Below, piece after piece: positions 19,248 through 29,289 of a DNA stretch of 64,000 nucleotides; position 1 is the first letter of the stretch; each line of letters opens with the position of its first letter. The position numbers and the translations under genes are program-made. The stretch comes from Paenibacillus chibensis (GTDB lineage Bacteria; Bacillota; Bacilli; Paenibacillales; Paenibacillaceae). The notes under the pieces were generated by a model. It was given only the letters and a program-made list of their open reading frames with translations. It made no database searches and had not been told where the DNA came from. Location: NCBI RefSeq assembly GCF_004001045.1, contig NZ_BIMK01000016.1, forward strand, positions 1 to 64,000, read 5' to 3'.

Positions 19248-20645
19248 TTAATCTTCGGTCGCGTTGGCCTTGTCTTGCGCATTGGCTTCGTCCTGCACCT
19301 TCTGCAGGGCTTCTGCCATTTTTTTCGGAGTCGTCTGATTGCTGATAAGCTTCTGGATTTGAACATTGCTTATTGTGGAGGTCACATCCGTCTGCACCAG
19401 CGAGTCAAAAGCGGCAAACTTCGTTTCGGAATTTTCGAGCGCATCCACGATCTCCTTCATCAAGGTATCGTTCAGGCTTGAAGCAAGCACGGATACATCC
19501 ATCTTCATCGCCGGCAGCACGCCGTCTTCGACAAGACCGCGAATTTGCATGTCTTCGTTAAACATATTTTTGATGAAAGATTTAACCGCTTCCATCTTGC
19601 GCGGATCTTTGGCCACCGCAGCCGAGAAGCCATAGCCGTTGTTCACATTGAACATTAACGATGTCTGGTCGCCCACCCCGCCTGGAATGGGAGGAAGGTT
19701 GAAAAAGCCTACTTTGCCAACCATGCTCGCCCCGGACTCTCCTTTCTTGAAAACGGAGGATTTCCAGGTCCCGTCATACATCAGGATGGCTGTGCCCGAA
19801 GTAAATTGGGTCGTATACTCCGGGTATTCATAACCAAGCTCTCCCTTTTTAAAATAGCCCTTGTTCTCCCATTCCTGATGCTTGGCGAAAGCCTTGATGA
19901 CGTTCGGATCGGTCCACTTCGCTTCTCCCGTAGCGAATTTGCCGGTAATGTCCGGACCCGCATACCGCGACCACAGATGATTGGTGAGCATCAGAGGCAC
20001 CCAGCCGTCTTTGGAGGCAGCAGCAATCGGCACTTTACCATCCGCCTTGATCTCGGCCAGCATGTTCTCAAATTCAGCAAAGGTGGCCGGCGGCTTCCAG
20101 CCTCTTTTTTCGAAATATTCCTTATTATAAAAGAAGCCTTCGGCCGATCCTCCGATCGGCAGACCATACACCCTGCCTTTGTACGTAAATGGTTCCAGAG
20201 AGGAGAATTTATCCTTGATGCCTAGCTCTTCAATAATGGGTGTCAAATCCAGCAATTTGCCTTCCTTGGCATAGATGGTGGAATCCGGGCTTCCGAACAG
20301 ATCGAAAATATCCGGAGGATTGCCTGCGGCCATTTCCCCACGCAGTTTCTCTTTGCGGTTCACGTCGGATTCCACGCCATCGAGCCTGAAGGTTAAGCCA
20401 TCCACCTCGCTTTCCACCTTTTTCACCACATCGTTTAAAATTGCAAAGCGTTTTTCCTTATCTTTGCCGATCTGGGTATGGCGAAGGGTCAATTCAAAGG
20501 GCTCTGCCTTCGGGGTCTCCTGCCCTTTGGTTTTGGAGCTGTTGGAGGCGTTTACATTGATTTGCGAGTTTTCACAGGCTGACAACAAAAGTGAAGATAC
20601 TAAACAAAACGACATCAAAAGAATCAAACTTCTCTTTATCTTCAA
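19248..20645 (-). CDS. Family 1 extracellular solute-binding lipoprotein
   Basis: Carbohydrate-type ABC transporter binding protein (SBP_bac_1, cluster B) of 465 residues. The signal peptide ends in lipobox LLLSACE, and the core includes NPPDIFDLFGSPD, YGLPIGGSAEGFFYNKE and a Gly/Trp-rich ligand region. The start is placed at TTG 20645 because GAGGGGG lies eight bases upstream; the frame is open 19 codons further without a signal-like sequence. No permease or ATPase genes adjoin it. Instead it is followed by a YesM/YesN pair, so it may present a ligand to the kinase rather than, or as well as, feeding a transporter. The ligand is unknown. Confidence 0.9.
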   Translation of the reverse strand: MKIKRSLILLMSFCLVSSLLLSACENSQINVNASNSSKTKGQETPKAEPFELTLRHTQIGKDKEKRFAILNDVVKKVESEVDGLTFRLDGVESDVNRKEKLRGEMAAGNPPDIFDLFGSPDSTIYAKEGKLLDLTPIIEELGIKDKFSSLEPFTYKGRVYGLPIGGSAEGFFYNKEYFEKRGWKPPATFAEFENMLAEIKADGKVPIAAASKDGWVPLMLTNHLWSRYAGPDITGKFATGEAKWTDPNVIKAFAKHQEWENKGYFKKGELGYEYPEYTTQFTSGTAILMYDGTWKSSVFKKGESGASMVGKVGFFNLPPIPGGVGDQTSLMFNVNNGYGFSAAVAKDPRKMEAVKSFIKNMFNEDMQIRGLVEDGVLPAMKMDVSVLASSLNDTLMKEIVDALENSETKFAAFDSLVQTDVTSTISNVQIQKLISNQTTPKKMAEALQKVQDEANAQDKANATED

Positions 20646-20805
20646 TGTTGATCCCCCTCGAAACATCTTACATTTCTCATTATAAGAATGAGTATACACC
20701 ATCGTTAGAGCAATAATCTGCTAAAAGGGGGATAAAATTCTCTACTATTTTTCAAAAAATCCGATCAGTGAAATTCGAGAGAATCGGATCCGGTCAAAAA
20801 ACGCG

Positions 20806-20845
20806 AAAAAAAAGAGCCCTCTTCCGGCATGGGAAAAGAGCTCTT
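20806..20845 (-). terminator. Terminator of the pfl operon
   Basis: On the minus strand AGAGCTCTTTTCC / GGAAGAGGGCTCT (13 bp with two G-U pairs) is followed by eight T, just after the pflA stop at 20857. Confidence 0.92.
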
Positions 20846-20856
20846 GTATAAAAGCA

Positions 20857-21594
20857 TTACACGGCGGCGGTTTGCCGGCGTCCTTCTTCGATCAAGCGGT
20901 ATGCCCGCTGGACTTCTTCTTCCGTCGGACTTGGCACGCCCTCCAGCGGATAATCCTTCCCCAGCGCCTCCCATTTATAGATGCCCATCTGGTGGTACGG
21001 AAGGATTTCGAATTTCTCTACACCGCGCAGGGTTCCGATAAATCTGCCAAGATTGATCAGATCTTCTTCCTGGTCATGAATGCCAGGCACATACACATGA
21101 CGAATCCACATGCTGCGCCCATGCTCGGACAGCCACTCCGCCGTGCGAAGCGTCCGCTCATTGGATTTGCCCGTCAGCTTGATATGCTTCTCATCATCGA
21201 TATGCTTGATGTCAAGCAGCACCAGATCGGTCACTTCCAGCAGCTGATGGATCCGTTCCGCTTCATTAAAGCCGTTGCTGTCCAGCGTCGTATGCAGGTT
21301 CCAGTGGTTCTTCGCTTCCTTGAACAGCTCGGCAACGAAGTGGGATTGCAGCGTAGGCTCCCCTCCCGAAACCGTCAGTCCCCCGCCCGAGGAACGGTAA
21401 TAGTTCAAATAAGGCTCAATTTCGGCTAATACTTCCTCGACCGTCATCTCTTTGCCCTCATTCAGTGCCCACGTATCGGGGTTATGGCAGTACTGGCACT
21501 TCAGCAAGCAGCCTTGCATAAAAAGGACAAAGCGGATGCCCGGTCCGTCTACGGTCCCAAAGGTTTCCATGGAATGGATATGTCCCTTGATCAT
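20857..21594 (-). CDS. pflA: Pyruvate formate-lyase activating enzyme
   Basis: Radical SAM enzyme that installs the glycyl radical on PflB under anaerobiosis. It has 245 residues, the cluster motif CLLKCQYCHNPDTW near residue 30, the GGGLTVSGGEP SAM motif and DIKHIDDEKH further on. The ATG has AAAGGGTGA upstream. It follows pflB by 87 bases on the same strand and is followed by a strong terminator, so it forms a pflB-pflA unit. Confidence 0.96.
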   Translation of the reverse strand: MIKGHIHSMETFGTVDGPGIRFVLFMQGCLLKCQYCHNPDTWALNEGKEMTVEEVLAEIEPYLNYYRSSGGGLTVSGGEPTLQSHFVAELFKEAKNHWNLHTTLDSNGFNEAERIHQLLEVTDLVLLDIKHIDDEKHIKLTGKSNERTLRTAEWLSEHGRSMWIRHVYVPGIHDQEEDLINLGRFIGTLRGVEKFEILPYHQMGIYKWEALGKDYPLEGVPSPTEEEVQRAYRLIEEGRRQTAAV

Positions 21595-21681
21595 TTGAAG
21601 TCACCCTTTCCGCATCCGCTTTTTCTTGAATACATGAATCAATCCAATCATTTTCCAGTCGCAATATTTACCCGAAGCCTC

Positions 21682-23943
21682 TTACATCGAACCGTGGAAT
21701 GTACGATTGATGACATCCAGCTGCTGTTCGCGGGTCAGCTTCACGAAGTTTACGGCATAACCCGAGACGCGGATCGTCAGCTGCGGATAGTTTTCCGGAT
21801 GATCCATTGCGTCGATCAGCTGTTCACGGTCAAACACGTTCACGTTCAGGTGATGGGCGTTGCTTCCAAAATATCCGTCCAGCATGGCAACCAGATTGGT
21901 TTTACGTACTTCGGACTCTTTGCCGAGCGCTTTCGGCACGATCGAGAACGTGTTCGAAATGCCGTCCAGACTGTCCTCATAAGGAAGTTTGGCTACCGAG
22001 CTGAGGGAAGCGAGCGCACCTTTCTTGTCGCGTCCGTGCATCGGGTTGGCGCCTGGAGCGAACGGTTCTCCCGCTTTGCGTCCATCCGGCGTCGTGCCCG
22101 TTTTCTTACCGTATACCACGTTCGAAGTAATCGTCAGAATCGATTGGGTCGGCATGGCATTCCGGTAAGCCTTATGCTTGCGGATCATGCTCATGAAAGA
22201 TTCCACCAGTTCAATGGCGATGCTGTCTACGCGGTCATCGTTATTGCCGTAGCAAGGGAATTCGCCTTCGATTTCGAAATCGACCGCGATGCCCTTTTCA
22301 TTGCGGATCGGTTTGACCTTGGCGTATTTAATCGCGCTCAGCGAGTCCGTCGCAACCGACAGGCCGGCGATGCCGCAGGCCATCGTGCGCAGGATGTCGC
22401 GGTCATGAAGAGCCATTTCGATACGTTCGTAACTGTACTTATCATGCATGTAATGGATGACGTTCAGCGAGTTCATGTACAGTTTGGCCAGCCATTCCAT
22501 CATCGGCTTGAAGCGTTTGATTACCTCATCAAAGTCGAGTACATCCGCCGTAATGGCAGGATATTCAGGTCCCACCTGTGCTCCGGACTTCTCGTCGATT
22601 CCCCCGTTAATGGCATAGAGCAAGCATTTGGCCAGGTTCGCGCGGGCACCGAAGAATTGCATTTGTTTGCCGATTCTCATCGCCGATACGCAGCAGGCAA
22701 TGCCGTAATCATCCCCATAGATCGGACGCATCAGATCGTCATTCTCATATTGAATCGAGCTGGTTTCGATCGATACTTTAGCGCAGTATTTCTTGAAGGC
22801 TTCCGGCAGTTTCTCCGACCAGAGTACGGTCAGGTTCGGTTCCGGTGCAGGTCCCAGGTTATACAAGGTGTGCAGGAAGCGGAAGCTGTTTTTCGTTACG
22901 CGGGTCTGCCCGTTCGAGGACATGCCCCCGATCGATTCCGTAACCCAAGTCGGATCGCCGCTGAAAAGCTCATTATAGTCGGGCGTGCGCAGGAATTTTA
23001 CGATCCGAAGCTTCATGACAAAATGGTCCACGAGTTCCTGTGCCTGCTCTTCGGTCAATGTGCCTTCCGCCAAATCACGTTCCATATAAATATCCAGGAA
23101 CGAGGATACGCGTCCGAGCGACATCGCGGCGCCGTTTTGCTCCTTAATCGCCGCCAGGTAACCAAAGTACAGCCACTGGAATGCTTCTTTGGCGTTTTGC
23201 GCCGGCTTGGATATGTCATAGCCGTGCATAGCCGCCATTTGCTTTAGCTCGCCAAGAGCACGGATTTGCTCCGACAGCTCCTCGCGCAAGCGGATCACAT
23301 CTTCATCAATGACGTCGACTTCAAGCTCCATCAATTCCTGCTTCTTGTCCTGTACGAGAAAGTCGATGCCGTATAGTGCGACGCGGCGATAGTCGCCAAT
23401 GATGCGGCCGCGGCCATAAGCATCGGGAAGCCCCGTGATGATGCCTGCTTTTCGAGCAGCGCGCATGTCTGTTGTATATGCATCGAATACGCCTTGGTTA
23501 TGCGTTTTGCGGATATCCGTAAATATTTGGATCAGTTCCTCGGGAAGCTCAAAGCCATACGCCTTGCATGCGTCAATCATCATGCGGATGCCGCCGAAAG
23601 GCTGGATGGAGCGTTTGAAAGGAGCGTCGGTCTGCACACCGACAATCTGTTCCTTCTCTTTGTCCAAATAACCCGGCGCATGGGAAGTAATGGTCGAAGG
23701 CGTGTTCACATCGACATCCAGGACGCCCCCGTTTTCCCTTTCTTTCCGGGTCAGCTCCGATACGATCTTCCACAGTTCAGTCGTATTGGCCGTAGGACCG
23801 GCCAGGAAATCCTCATTTCCCAGGTACGGGTTGATGTTGCTCTCGATGAAGTTATTGACATCAACCTTTCTTGCCCATTTCCCTTTCTTGAAACCTTTCC
23901 AGCCAGACTGCATGTTTTGTACGTCTTTTTCAAGCACCGACAT
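21682..23943 (-). CDS. pflB: Pyruvate formate-lyase (formate acetyltransferase)
   Basis: Anaerobic glycyl-radical enzyme converting pyruvate and CoA to acetyl-CoA and formate. It has 753 residues, the catalytic cysteine pair in [14 protein letters not shown] near residue 410, and the C-terminal glycyl-radical loop [13 protein letters not shown] close to the end. The ATG has GGAGGG six bases upstream. The 278-base upstream region carries a perfect TGTGA-N6-TCACA site about 29 bp from a -10-like hexamer, plus two more FNR-type sites in a large inverted repeat, so Fnr activation is likely. It is cotranscribed with pflA. Confidence 0.97.
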   Translation of the reverse strand: MSVLEKDVQNMQSGWKGFKKGKWARKVDVNNFIESNINPYLGNEDFLAGPTANTTELWKIVSELTRKERENGGVLDVDVNTPSTITSHAPGYLDKEKEQIVGVQTDAPFKRSIQPFGGIRMMIDACKAYGFELPEELIQIFTDIRKTHNQGVFDAYTTDMRAARKAGIITGLPDAYGRGRIIGDYRRVALYGIDFLVQDKKQELMELEVDVIDEDVIRLREELSEQIRALGELKQMAAMHGYDISKPAQNAKEAFQWLYFGYLAAIKEQNGAAMSLGRVSSFLDIYMERDLAEGTLTEEQAQELVDHFVMKLRIVKFLRTPDYNELFSGDPTWVTESIGGMSSNGQTRVTKNSFRFLHTLYNLGPAPEPNLTVLWSEKLPEAFKKYCAKVSIETSSIQYENDDLMRPIYGDDYGIACCVSAMRIGKQMQFFGARANLAKCLLYAINGGIDEKSGAQVGPEYPAITADVLDFDEVIKRFKPMMEWLAKLYMNSLNVIHYMHDKYSYERIEMALHDRDILRTMACGIAGLSVATDSLSAIKYAKVKPIRNEKGIAVDFEIEGEFPCYGNNDDRVDSIAIELVESFMSMIRKHKAYRNAMPTQSILTITSNVVYGKKTGTTPDGRKAGEPFAPGANPMHGRDKKGALASLSSVAKLPYEDSLDGISNTFSIVPKALGKESEVRKTNLVAMLDGYFGSNAHHLNVNVFDREQLIDAMDHPENYPQLTIRVSGYAVNFVKLTREQQLDVINRTFHGSM

Positions 23944-24041
23944 CTGAATCCCTCCATCTATTTATTTAATGGAGACCATGGGCTTGAAGGAAATCCCATG
24001 TCTCTGGAACCCGCATAAATACGAAGTTAGGTCGAAAGTTT

Positions 24042-24057
24042 TGTGACTTTTTTCACA
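24042..24057 (-). promoter_or_regulatory. FNR-type site and promoter of pflB
   Basis: TGTGACTTTTTTCACA matches TGTGA-N6-TCACA perfectly. A minus-strand -10-like TATTTA lies at 24021-24016, its 5' base 28.5 bp from the site centre, as in class II FNR promoters. The flanks also fit the Rex consensus (TTGTGA..TTCACAA) fairly well, so Rex cannot be excluded. Confidence 0.78.
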
Positions 24058-24159
24058 ACTCCGGATTGATTTAGCCTGATCGTCTGCACATTCATGCAGC
24101 CTTGCTTTCTATGCGGTGTCCTTATTACAAGTTCAGTTTACAGGTTTTTTCTGAAAATC

Positions 24160-24200
24160 ACTGTGACAAATATCACTTTTCGGGTGATATTTGTCACAGT
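24160..24200. repeat. 17-bp inverted repeat carrying two FNR-type sites
   Basis: Perfect 17-bp arms (24160-24176 and 24184-24200) with a 7-base loop TTTTCGG. Each arm spans a site: TGTGACAAATATCACT (24162-24177) and GGTGATATTTGTCACA (24183-24198), centres 21 bp apart. It is 22 bases past the adhE stop and about 220-250 bases upstream of pflB, so it may act both as the 3' hairpin of adhE mRNA and as an upstream operator of pflB. No long T-run follows. Confidence 0.75.
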
Positions 24201-24221
24201 ATCCATCATTTTCATTCGTTG

Positions 24222-26840
24222 TTATTTATCGAAACGTCCGTAGAATGCATTCCGGTATACCTCAGCCAGCTCTGTCACCAGCGGCAGCTTCGGATTGGCC
24301 GTCGTGCACTGGTCTTCGAAAGCACGATCCGCCAAGTAGTCAACGCGAGCCTCAAAATCCTTCGCGTCAAAGCCGAGCTCCTGGAACGATTCCTCGATGC
24401 CCAATGCTTTGTTCAGCTTGCGGATTGCCAGAATCAGGCTGTCTACCCCTTCTTCCGTCGTGCGGGCCGGCAGACCCAGAATGCGCGCGATTTCCGCGTA
24501 ACGCTCATCAGCGATGAAATGCGAGTATTTCGGGAACGAAGCGAATTTCGTCGGCTTCTTCGCGTTGTAGCGGATGACATGCGGCATCAGGATCGCGTTG
24601 GTGCGGCCGTGCGCCGTATGGTATTGTCCGCCCCATTTGTGCGCCAAGCTGTGGTTGATGCCGAGGAACGCGTTGGCGAAGGCCATGCCGGCCAGCGTCG
24701 ATGCATTATGCATTTTCTCGCGGGCAAACGGATCGGCGGTCAGCGCCGACTGCTCCAGATACTGGAATACGAGCTGGATCGCCTTGATCGCGAGGCCGTC
24801 CGTATAATCGCTTGCCATGACCGATACATACGCTTCAATCGCATGCGTCAGCACGTCCATGCCGGTATCGGCTACCGCAGTCTTCGGCAGCGTGTAGACG
24901 AATTCCGGATCCACAATCGCCACATCCGGCGTTAATTCGTAATCCGCAAGCGGATACTTGGTATTACCCTGATTTTTATCCGTAATAACAGCGAACGAAG
25001 TCACTTCCGAGCCTGTACCCGACGTCGTCGGAATCGCCACAAACTTCGCTTTTTGCCCCAGGCGCGGATATTTATAGATCCGTTTGCGGATATCCATGAA
25101 TTTTTGCTTCAGATTCTCGAAATCGGTATCCGGATATTCATAGAACAGCCACATGGCTTTCGCGGCATCCATTGGCGAACCGCCGCCAAGGGCGATAATG
25201 CAGTCCGGCTGGAACCGGTTCATCATTTCTGTGCCTTTGTCCACCGTTGTCGTCGACGGATCCGGTTCAACATCCGAGAATACCTCAATGACAACCGGCG
25301 TCTGGCGTTGACGGAGATAATGCTCTACTCTCTCCACGTAGCCCAGTTTGACCATCATGGCGTCGGTTACGATGGCCACGCGGCTGATATCCGGCATTTT
25401 AGCCAAATACTGCGTCGAACCCTTTTCAAAGTAAATTTTGTCCGGCACTTTAAACCATTGCATATTCACGGTACGGCGAGCCACCCTTTTCACGTTGATG
25501 AGATTGACCGCGGTGACGTTCGACGATGTCGAGTTGCGTCCATACGATCCGCATCCCAGGGTCAGCGACGGCAAGTTCGTGTTGTAAATGTCTCCGATCG
25601 CCCCGTGCGTCGAAGGCGAATTGACGATGATCCGTCCCGTCTGCAGCCGGTCCGCGAATTTCGAGATGACTTCCTCGTCATGCGAATGGATAACCGACGA
25701 GTGGCCCATCCCGCCGAATGCGACGACTTCCGCTGCCCGTTCGATTCCTTCCGCTGCCGTTTTCACTTTATAGCAGGCGAGTACCGGACTCAGCTTTTCC
25801 GCCGACAGCGGGTACTTCATGCCTACGCCTTCGATTTCGGCGACCAATATTTTGGTGCCAGCCGGCACGCTGAAGCCGCACATTTCGGCGATTTTCACAG
25901 CGGATTGACCGACGATCGCCGGATTCACCGCGCATTTTTCCGGATTGATGGCTCCCGCCGTCAGCTTCGCCGCTTCGTCCTTGTTCACGAAGTAACAGCC
26001 ATTTGCGATCATTTTTTTCCGCACTTGATCAAAAATCGGTTCCTCGATGATCACAGCCTGCTCGGATGCGCAAATCATACCATTGTCAAACGACTTGGAC
26101 AGGATGAGGTCGGTGACCGCCTGATCAATGTCCGCCGTTTTTTCGATGAAGCAAGGAACGTTGCCGGGACCCACGCCAAGCGCCGGTTTGCCGCAGCTGT
26201 ACGCCGCCCGCACCATGCCCGATCCGCCGGTCGCGAGAATGAGCGCCACATCCGGGTGATTCATCAGGGCATTGGTTTTCTCCATGGTCGGCTCTTCGAT
26301 CCACTGGATGCAATCTGCTGGAGCTCCGTGCTTGACGGCAGCTTCCATCAATGTCTTGGCTGCCTCTCTGCTGCATTGCTGCGCAGAAGGGTGGAATCCA
26401 AAAATAATAGGGTTACGTGTTTTAATAGAAATAAGTGCCTTAAACATCGTCGTGGACGTCGGATTCGTTACGGGCGTAATCCCCATGATGATACCTACAG
26501 GTTCTGCGATTTTCTGGTAGCTTTCATAAGGGTTATCCTCAATGACGCCGACGGTTTTTTCATACTTGATGCTGTGATAAATATACTCGGTCGAGAACAT
26601 GTTTTTCGTGATTTTGTCTTCATAGATGCCTCTACCCGTTTCCTCCACCGCGAGCTTCGCCAGATGCATGTGCTTGTCGAGTCCCGCCAATGCCATCGCC
26701 TGAACGATGTCGTCGATCTGCTCCTGGGTCATGCCCATGAATTTTTCCTGTGCCTTGTTCGCTTTGTCGATGAGGGTCTGGATGTACGCTTCGGCTGACT
26801 GCTGTTTTTTATCGGTAACAACTTCATTTTTTACAGCCAT
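24222..26840 (-). CDS. adhE: Bifunctional aldehyde-alcohol dehydrogenase
   Basis: Fermentative enzyme reducing acetyl-CoA to acetaldehyde and then ethanol with NADH; the family forms spirosomes. It has 872 residues. The N-terminal CoA-acylating aldehyde dehydrogenase domain (about 1-440) holds the catalytic Cys in [10 protein letters not shown]. The C-terminal iron-dependent alcohol dehydrogenase domain (about 450-872) has [24 protein letters not shown] and the metal-binding histidines in [11 protein letters not shown] and [11 protein letters not shown]...YHTAHG. The ATG at 26840 is preceded by GAGAGG eight bases upstream; an ATG three codons earlier is less well placed. An FNR-type site lies 86 bases upstream. 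Confidence 0.97.
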   Translation of the reverse strand: MAVKNEVVTDKKQQSAEAYIQTLIDKANKAQEKFMGMTQEQIDDIVQAMALAGLDKHMHLAKLAVEETGRGIYEDKITKNMFSTEYIYHSIKYEKTVGVIEDNPYESYQKIAEPVGIIMGITPVTNPTSTTMFKALISIKTRNPIIFGFHPSAQQCSREAAKTLMEAAVKHGAPADCIQWIEEPTMEKTNALMNHPDVALILATGGSGMVRAAYSCGKPALGVGPGNVPCFIEKTADIDQAVTDLILSKSFDNGMICASEQAVIIEEPIFDQVRKKMIANGCYFVNKDEAAKLTAGAINPEKCAVNPAIVGQSAVKIAEMCGFSVPAGTKILVAEIEGVGMKYPLSAEKLSPVLACYKVKTAAEGIERAAEVVAFGGMGHSSVIHSHDEEVISKFADRLQTGRIIVNSPSTHGAIGDIYNTNLPSLTLGCGSYGRNSTSSNVTAVNLINVKRVARRTVNMQWFKVPDKIYFEKGSTQYLAKMPDISRVAIVTDAMMVKLGYVERVEHYLRQRQTPVVIEVFSDVEPDPSTTTVDKGTEMMNRFQPDCIIALGGGSPMDAAKAMWLFYEYPDTDFENLKQKFMDIRKRIYKYPRLGQKAKFVAIPTTSGTGSEVTSFAVITDKNQGNTKYPLADYELTPDVAIVDPEFVYTLPKTAVADTGMDVLTHAIEAYVSVMASDYTDGLAIKAIQLVFQYLEQSALTADPFAREKMHNASTLAGMAFANAFLGINHSLAHKWGGQYHTAHGRTNAILMPHVIRYNAKKPTKFASFPKYSHFIADERYAEIARILGLPARTTEEGVDSLILAIRKLNKALGIEESFQELGFDAKDFEARVDYLADRAFEDQCTTANPKLPLVTELAEVYRNAFYGRFDK

Positions 26841-26918
26841 CTCTTTCATCCTCTCAGGTATATTTTGGTTTAACTCTCTCTCTCGACTCGATCATAACAC
26901 AATCATGAAAAGATTTAA

Positions 26919-26934
26919 AGTGAAAACTTTCACA
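26919..26934 (-). promoter_or_regulatory. FNR-type site and promoter of adhE
   Basis: Minus-strand TGTGAAAGTTTTCACT (one mismatch to TGTGA-N6-TCACA). A -10-like TATGAT lies at 26896-26891, its 5' base 30.5 bp from the site centre. The sequence TTGTGAAAGTTTTCAC also matches the Rex consensus TTGTGAA-N4-TTCACAA at nearly every position, so Fnr, Rex or both may act here. Confidence 0.75.
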
Positions 26935-27037
26935 AAATTTGAATGTTTTCATTTTCCGTTTTCAAAACGCTTACATTTCCAATTCCATCTCTCCGAAACT
27001 TATATGTATGAATATGAATAACCTCAACGCTCGCAAA

Positions 27038-27053
27038 AGTGAAAATTATCACA
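27038..27053 (+). promoter_or_regulatory. FNR-type site upstream of fnr
   Basis: AGTGAAAATTATCACA (one mismatch to consensus), centred 121 bases before the fnr start. A weak -10-like TTTTAT lies at 27072-27077, and a better TATAAT at 27114-27119 stands further off. Autoregulation is plausible, but the promoter geometry is less clear than at nirB or hmp. The 326 bases from 26841 to 27166 hold only these regulatory elements. Confidence 0.6.
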
Positions 27054-27166
27054 ATGTCGGAATTTCGACACTTTTATGGGCTTTTCTCCCCCCAAAAATG
27101 GCTTATTTCAGGTTATAATTAGTTTAAAATTTATTGAAAATTGAAGATACAAAGGGGATAACGAGT

Positions 27167-27883
27167 ATGAGCAACCAACTGAATGTTATCGAAGCCCGTG
27201 GAAATACAAGCTGCTTTTCTGACCAAAACCTGGATCGCCTGATGGTCATCATGAAGGACCGCATCGTGCCTGAAGGCTCCCATCTGTTCTGGGAGGGCGA
27301 CGTATCTGACAAACTGTTTTACGTCAAACGCGGCCGCATCAAGCTGACCAAATCGACGGATGAAGGTAAAGAGCTGATTTTGTATATGTACCAAACGGGA
27401 GACATGGTTGGCCAGGCCGATCCTTTCTTCAGCAGCAAGCACAGCTTTACGGCGGAAGTGCTGGAGGAAAGCGAAATTGGGGTGATCGATCAAAAGGATC
27501 TGGAGGTGCTGATCTGTCAGCACTGCGATTTTGCGATCGACTTCATGAAATGGATGGGCATTCACCATCGCCTGACCCAGACCAAATTCCGCGACCTGAT
27601 GATGTACGGCAAGCCCGGCGCGCTCTGCTCGACCCTGATCCGACTCAGCAATACTTATGGAGAAAAGCATGGAGATACCATTCTTATTCATAAAAAAATT
27701 ACCCACACCGACCTCTCGAACATGATCGGGGCTACCCGCGAAAGCGTGAACCGCATGCTCAGCGATCTGCGCAAAAAGGATGCGGTGGAATACGAAAATG
27801 GCATGATTGTCATCAAGAATCTCGAAATGCTCCAGGATATTTGTCACTGTGAGCTGTGTCCGAACGAAATTTGCCGTATCTAA
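27167..27883 (+). CDS. fnr: Fnr, anaerobic Crp-family regulator with C-terminal iron-sulfur ligands
   Basis: Oxygen-sensing activator of anaerobic genes. It has 238 residues, the same as B. subtilis Fnr. Order: a cyclic-nucleotide-like beta barrel (about 25-140), a long dimer helix, and a helix-turn-helix with TDLSNMIGATRESVNRMLSDL (about 180-200). The C-terminus HCELCPNEICRI puts cysteines at 226, 228, 231 and 236; three match the [4Fe-4S] ligands C227, C230 and C235 of B. subtilis Fnr. The ATG at 27167 has AAAGGGGATA upstream. It is divergent from adhE. FNR-type sites precede adhE, pflB, nirB, hmp and this gene itself, making it the likely controller of all five. Confidence 0.95.
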   Translation: MSNQLNVIEARGNTSCFSDQNLDRLMVIMKDRIVPEGSHLFWEGDVSDKLFYVKRGRIKLTKSTDEGKELILYMYQTGDMVGQADPFFSSKHSFTAEVLEESEIGVIDQKDLEVLICQHCDFAIDFMKWMGIHHRLTQTKFRDLMMYGKPGALCSTLIRLSNTYGEKHGDTILIHKKITHTDLSNMIGATRESVNRMLSDLRKKDAVEYENGMIVIKNLEMLQDICHCELCPNEICRI

Positions 27884-27928
27884 CCGCAATGCACCGAAGC
27901 GGTTTTCCCTTTGCTTCACCACTATTCC

Positions 27929-27967
27929 AGCTCCCGGAACATTCCTCCTGCTCCGGGAGCTTTTTTA
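27929..27967 (+). terminator. Terminator of fnr
   Basis: AGCTCCCGGA...TCCGGGAGCT followed by six T, 46 bases after the fnr stop. The rest of the 465-base gap to 28348 is AT-rich and shows only short hairpins and a 24-codon open frame with no good ribosome site; no known riboswitch was recognised. Confidence 0.93.
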
Positions 27968-28348
27968 TGCGCAAAAATACCCATTCCCTTCCTGATCTGA
28001 ATGTTTTTTATGTTTTTCCTCCTTTTGCCCCTGATTCGTCCTATAAATGTCATAAAAATGTTCTGAAACGATTGAATTAAGGACTTTAGTACTATAAATG
28101 ATACGGATAAAAGAACCGAAACAATTGTTAGTACCAATTCCAAAGACTCATTAATTTGCGCAGTTATTCCTAATTTATATATTTCGCAGCTGGAAACTGC
28201 CCATGAACGAGGAGGTTAGGCTTCTGCCCGAAGAGAACTACATCACATTCAATATGCTACCGACATCCAAGGTCTGAAGTCTGTTTATCCCCTTGAAAAA
28301 GGGTACGAGGAATCATCATTGCAGAGATCAATTAAGGAGTGGAACCCT

Positions 28349-29233
28349 ATGGCAACAAAGTGGATAAATCGTTTATGCTTGATCATCGTTTTTTGCATCG
28401 TTTTTTCAGGAGTGGCTGTTCATTCGCCCAATGAAGCAAAAGCACAAGGTTATTATCAAAAGGCAACCTGGCTGTGGAATACGGAACGGATCCGGAGCAA
28501 TCCGCAGGATGTATTGTCCTTCCTGACCCAGAACCAGGTTAATCTCGTCTATTTGCAGGTGAACATCGATATTCCGGTTTCCTACTACCGAAGCTTCATC
28601 AAGGAGTCCGGCGCACGCGGCATACACGTTGAAGCGCTCGATGGCGCGCCGCAATGGGGACTCGAAACTGAACGCTACCGCATCACTAACTTTTTAAGCT
28701 GGGTACAAGCGTATCAGAACGGAGCCGCCGCCGCAGAAAAATTCAGCGGTCTTCATGTAGATATTGAGCCGCATGTCCTGCCCCAATGGAAGACCGACCA
28801 AACCGGCGTCATTCGTCAGTGGCAAAGCAATGTCATTTATCTGGGACAAGAGGCCGCTAAGCTCAATCTTTCGCTTTCTGCCGACATTCCCTTCTGGCTG
28901 GGCAATTACTATACGGCAGACGGTAAAGCCACATTAAGCCGGTTCATGATCGGCCAATATGATTCCGTGACGATCATGTCTTACCGCGATACCGCAGCGG
29001 CTATCTACAGCATCGCCAAGAAGGAGCTCGAAGACGCTACCGCTCTCGGCAAGAAGGCGTTTGCCGCGGTGGAAACGAAGCCGAGCAACGAAGGCGATTT
29101 CCTTACGTTTTACGAAGAAGGCGCTGATTATATGAATGAACAGCTCGTCTTGCTGCATGAACTGGCGAAAGTGAATCCGTCATACACAGGCATTGCAATC
29201 CACGATTTTGACGGCTGGAAGAGTTTGAAGTAA
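28349..29233 (+). CDS. Exported TIM-barrel-like protein, putative glycosidase (paralogue 1)
   Basis: Secreted protein of 294 residues and unknown function. The signal peptide (about 1-32) ends near NEAKAQG. The mature part aligns by eye with the product at 57323-58243 over its whole length. Shared blocks are ATWLW, ALDGxPQW, the acidic VDIEPHVLPQW, PFWLG, GQYDSVTIMSYRD and a late FAAVETKP / GIAIHDFDGW. Acidic residues at strand ends (DIEP, VETKP) and evenly spaced hydrophobic strands suggest a TIM-barrel glycoside hydrolase-like fold; this is inference, and I could not assign a family. The ATG at 28349 has AAGGAGTGG upstream. Transcribed alone, with its own terminator. Confidence 0.8.
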   Translation: MATKWINRLCLIIVFCIVFSGVAVHSPNEAKAQGYYQKATWLWNTERIRSNPQDVLSFLTQNQVNLVYLQVNIDIPVSYYRSFIKESGARGIHVEALDGAPQWGLETERYRITNFLSWVQAYQNGAAAAEKFSGLHVDIEPHVLPQWKTDQTGVIRQWQSNVIYLGQEAAKLNLSLSADIPFWLGNYYTADGKATLSRFMIGQYDSVTIMSYRDTAAAIYSIAKKELEDATALGKKAFAAVETKPSNEGDFLTFYEEGADYMNEQLVLLHELAKVNPSYTGIAIHDFDGWKSLK

Positions 29234-29241
29234 ACGATTTT

Positions 29242-29288
29242 AAAAAGGGGAGCCCTGTCGGTCTTGCGACCAAAGGACTCCCCTTTTT
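29242..29288. terminator. Bidirectional terminator
   Basis: AAAAAGGGGAGcCCT...AGGaCTCCCCTTTTT with A and T tracts on both sides. It lies between two convergent genes ending at 29233 and 29290 and can serve both. Confidence 0.93.
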
Positions 29289-29289
29289 G

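Noticed and set aside
21484..23247. A 587-codon open frame opposite pflB
   Set aside because: Shadow of a strongly codon-biased gene; no start signal and composition unlike a real protein.
25053..26798. A 581-codon open frame opposite adhE
   Set aside because: Same reason; Arg/His-rich nonsense sequence antisense to a conserved enzyme.
28203..28277. A 24-codon open frame upstream of the first TIM-barrel-like gene
   Set aside because: Weak ribosome site and no conservation evidence; could be a leader peptide but cannot be supported.
28349..29233. Assignment as a GH18 chitinase
   Set aside because: The DxxDxDxE motif of GH18 is absent; only DxEP is present.
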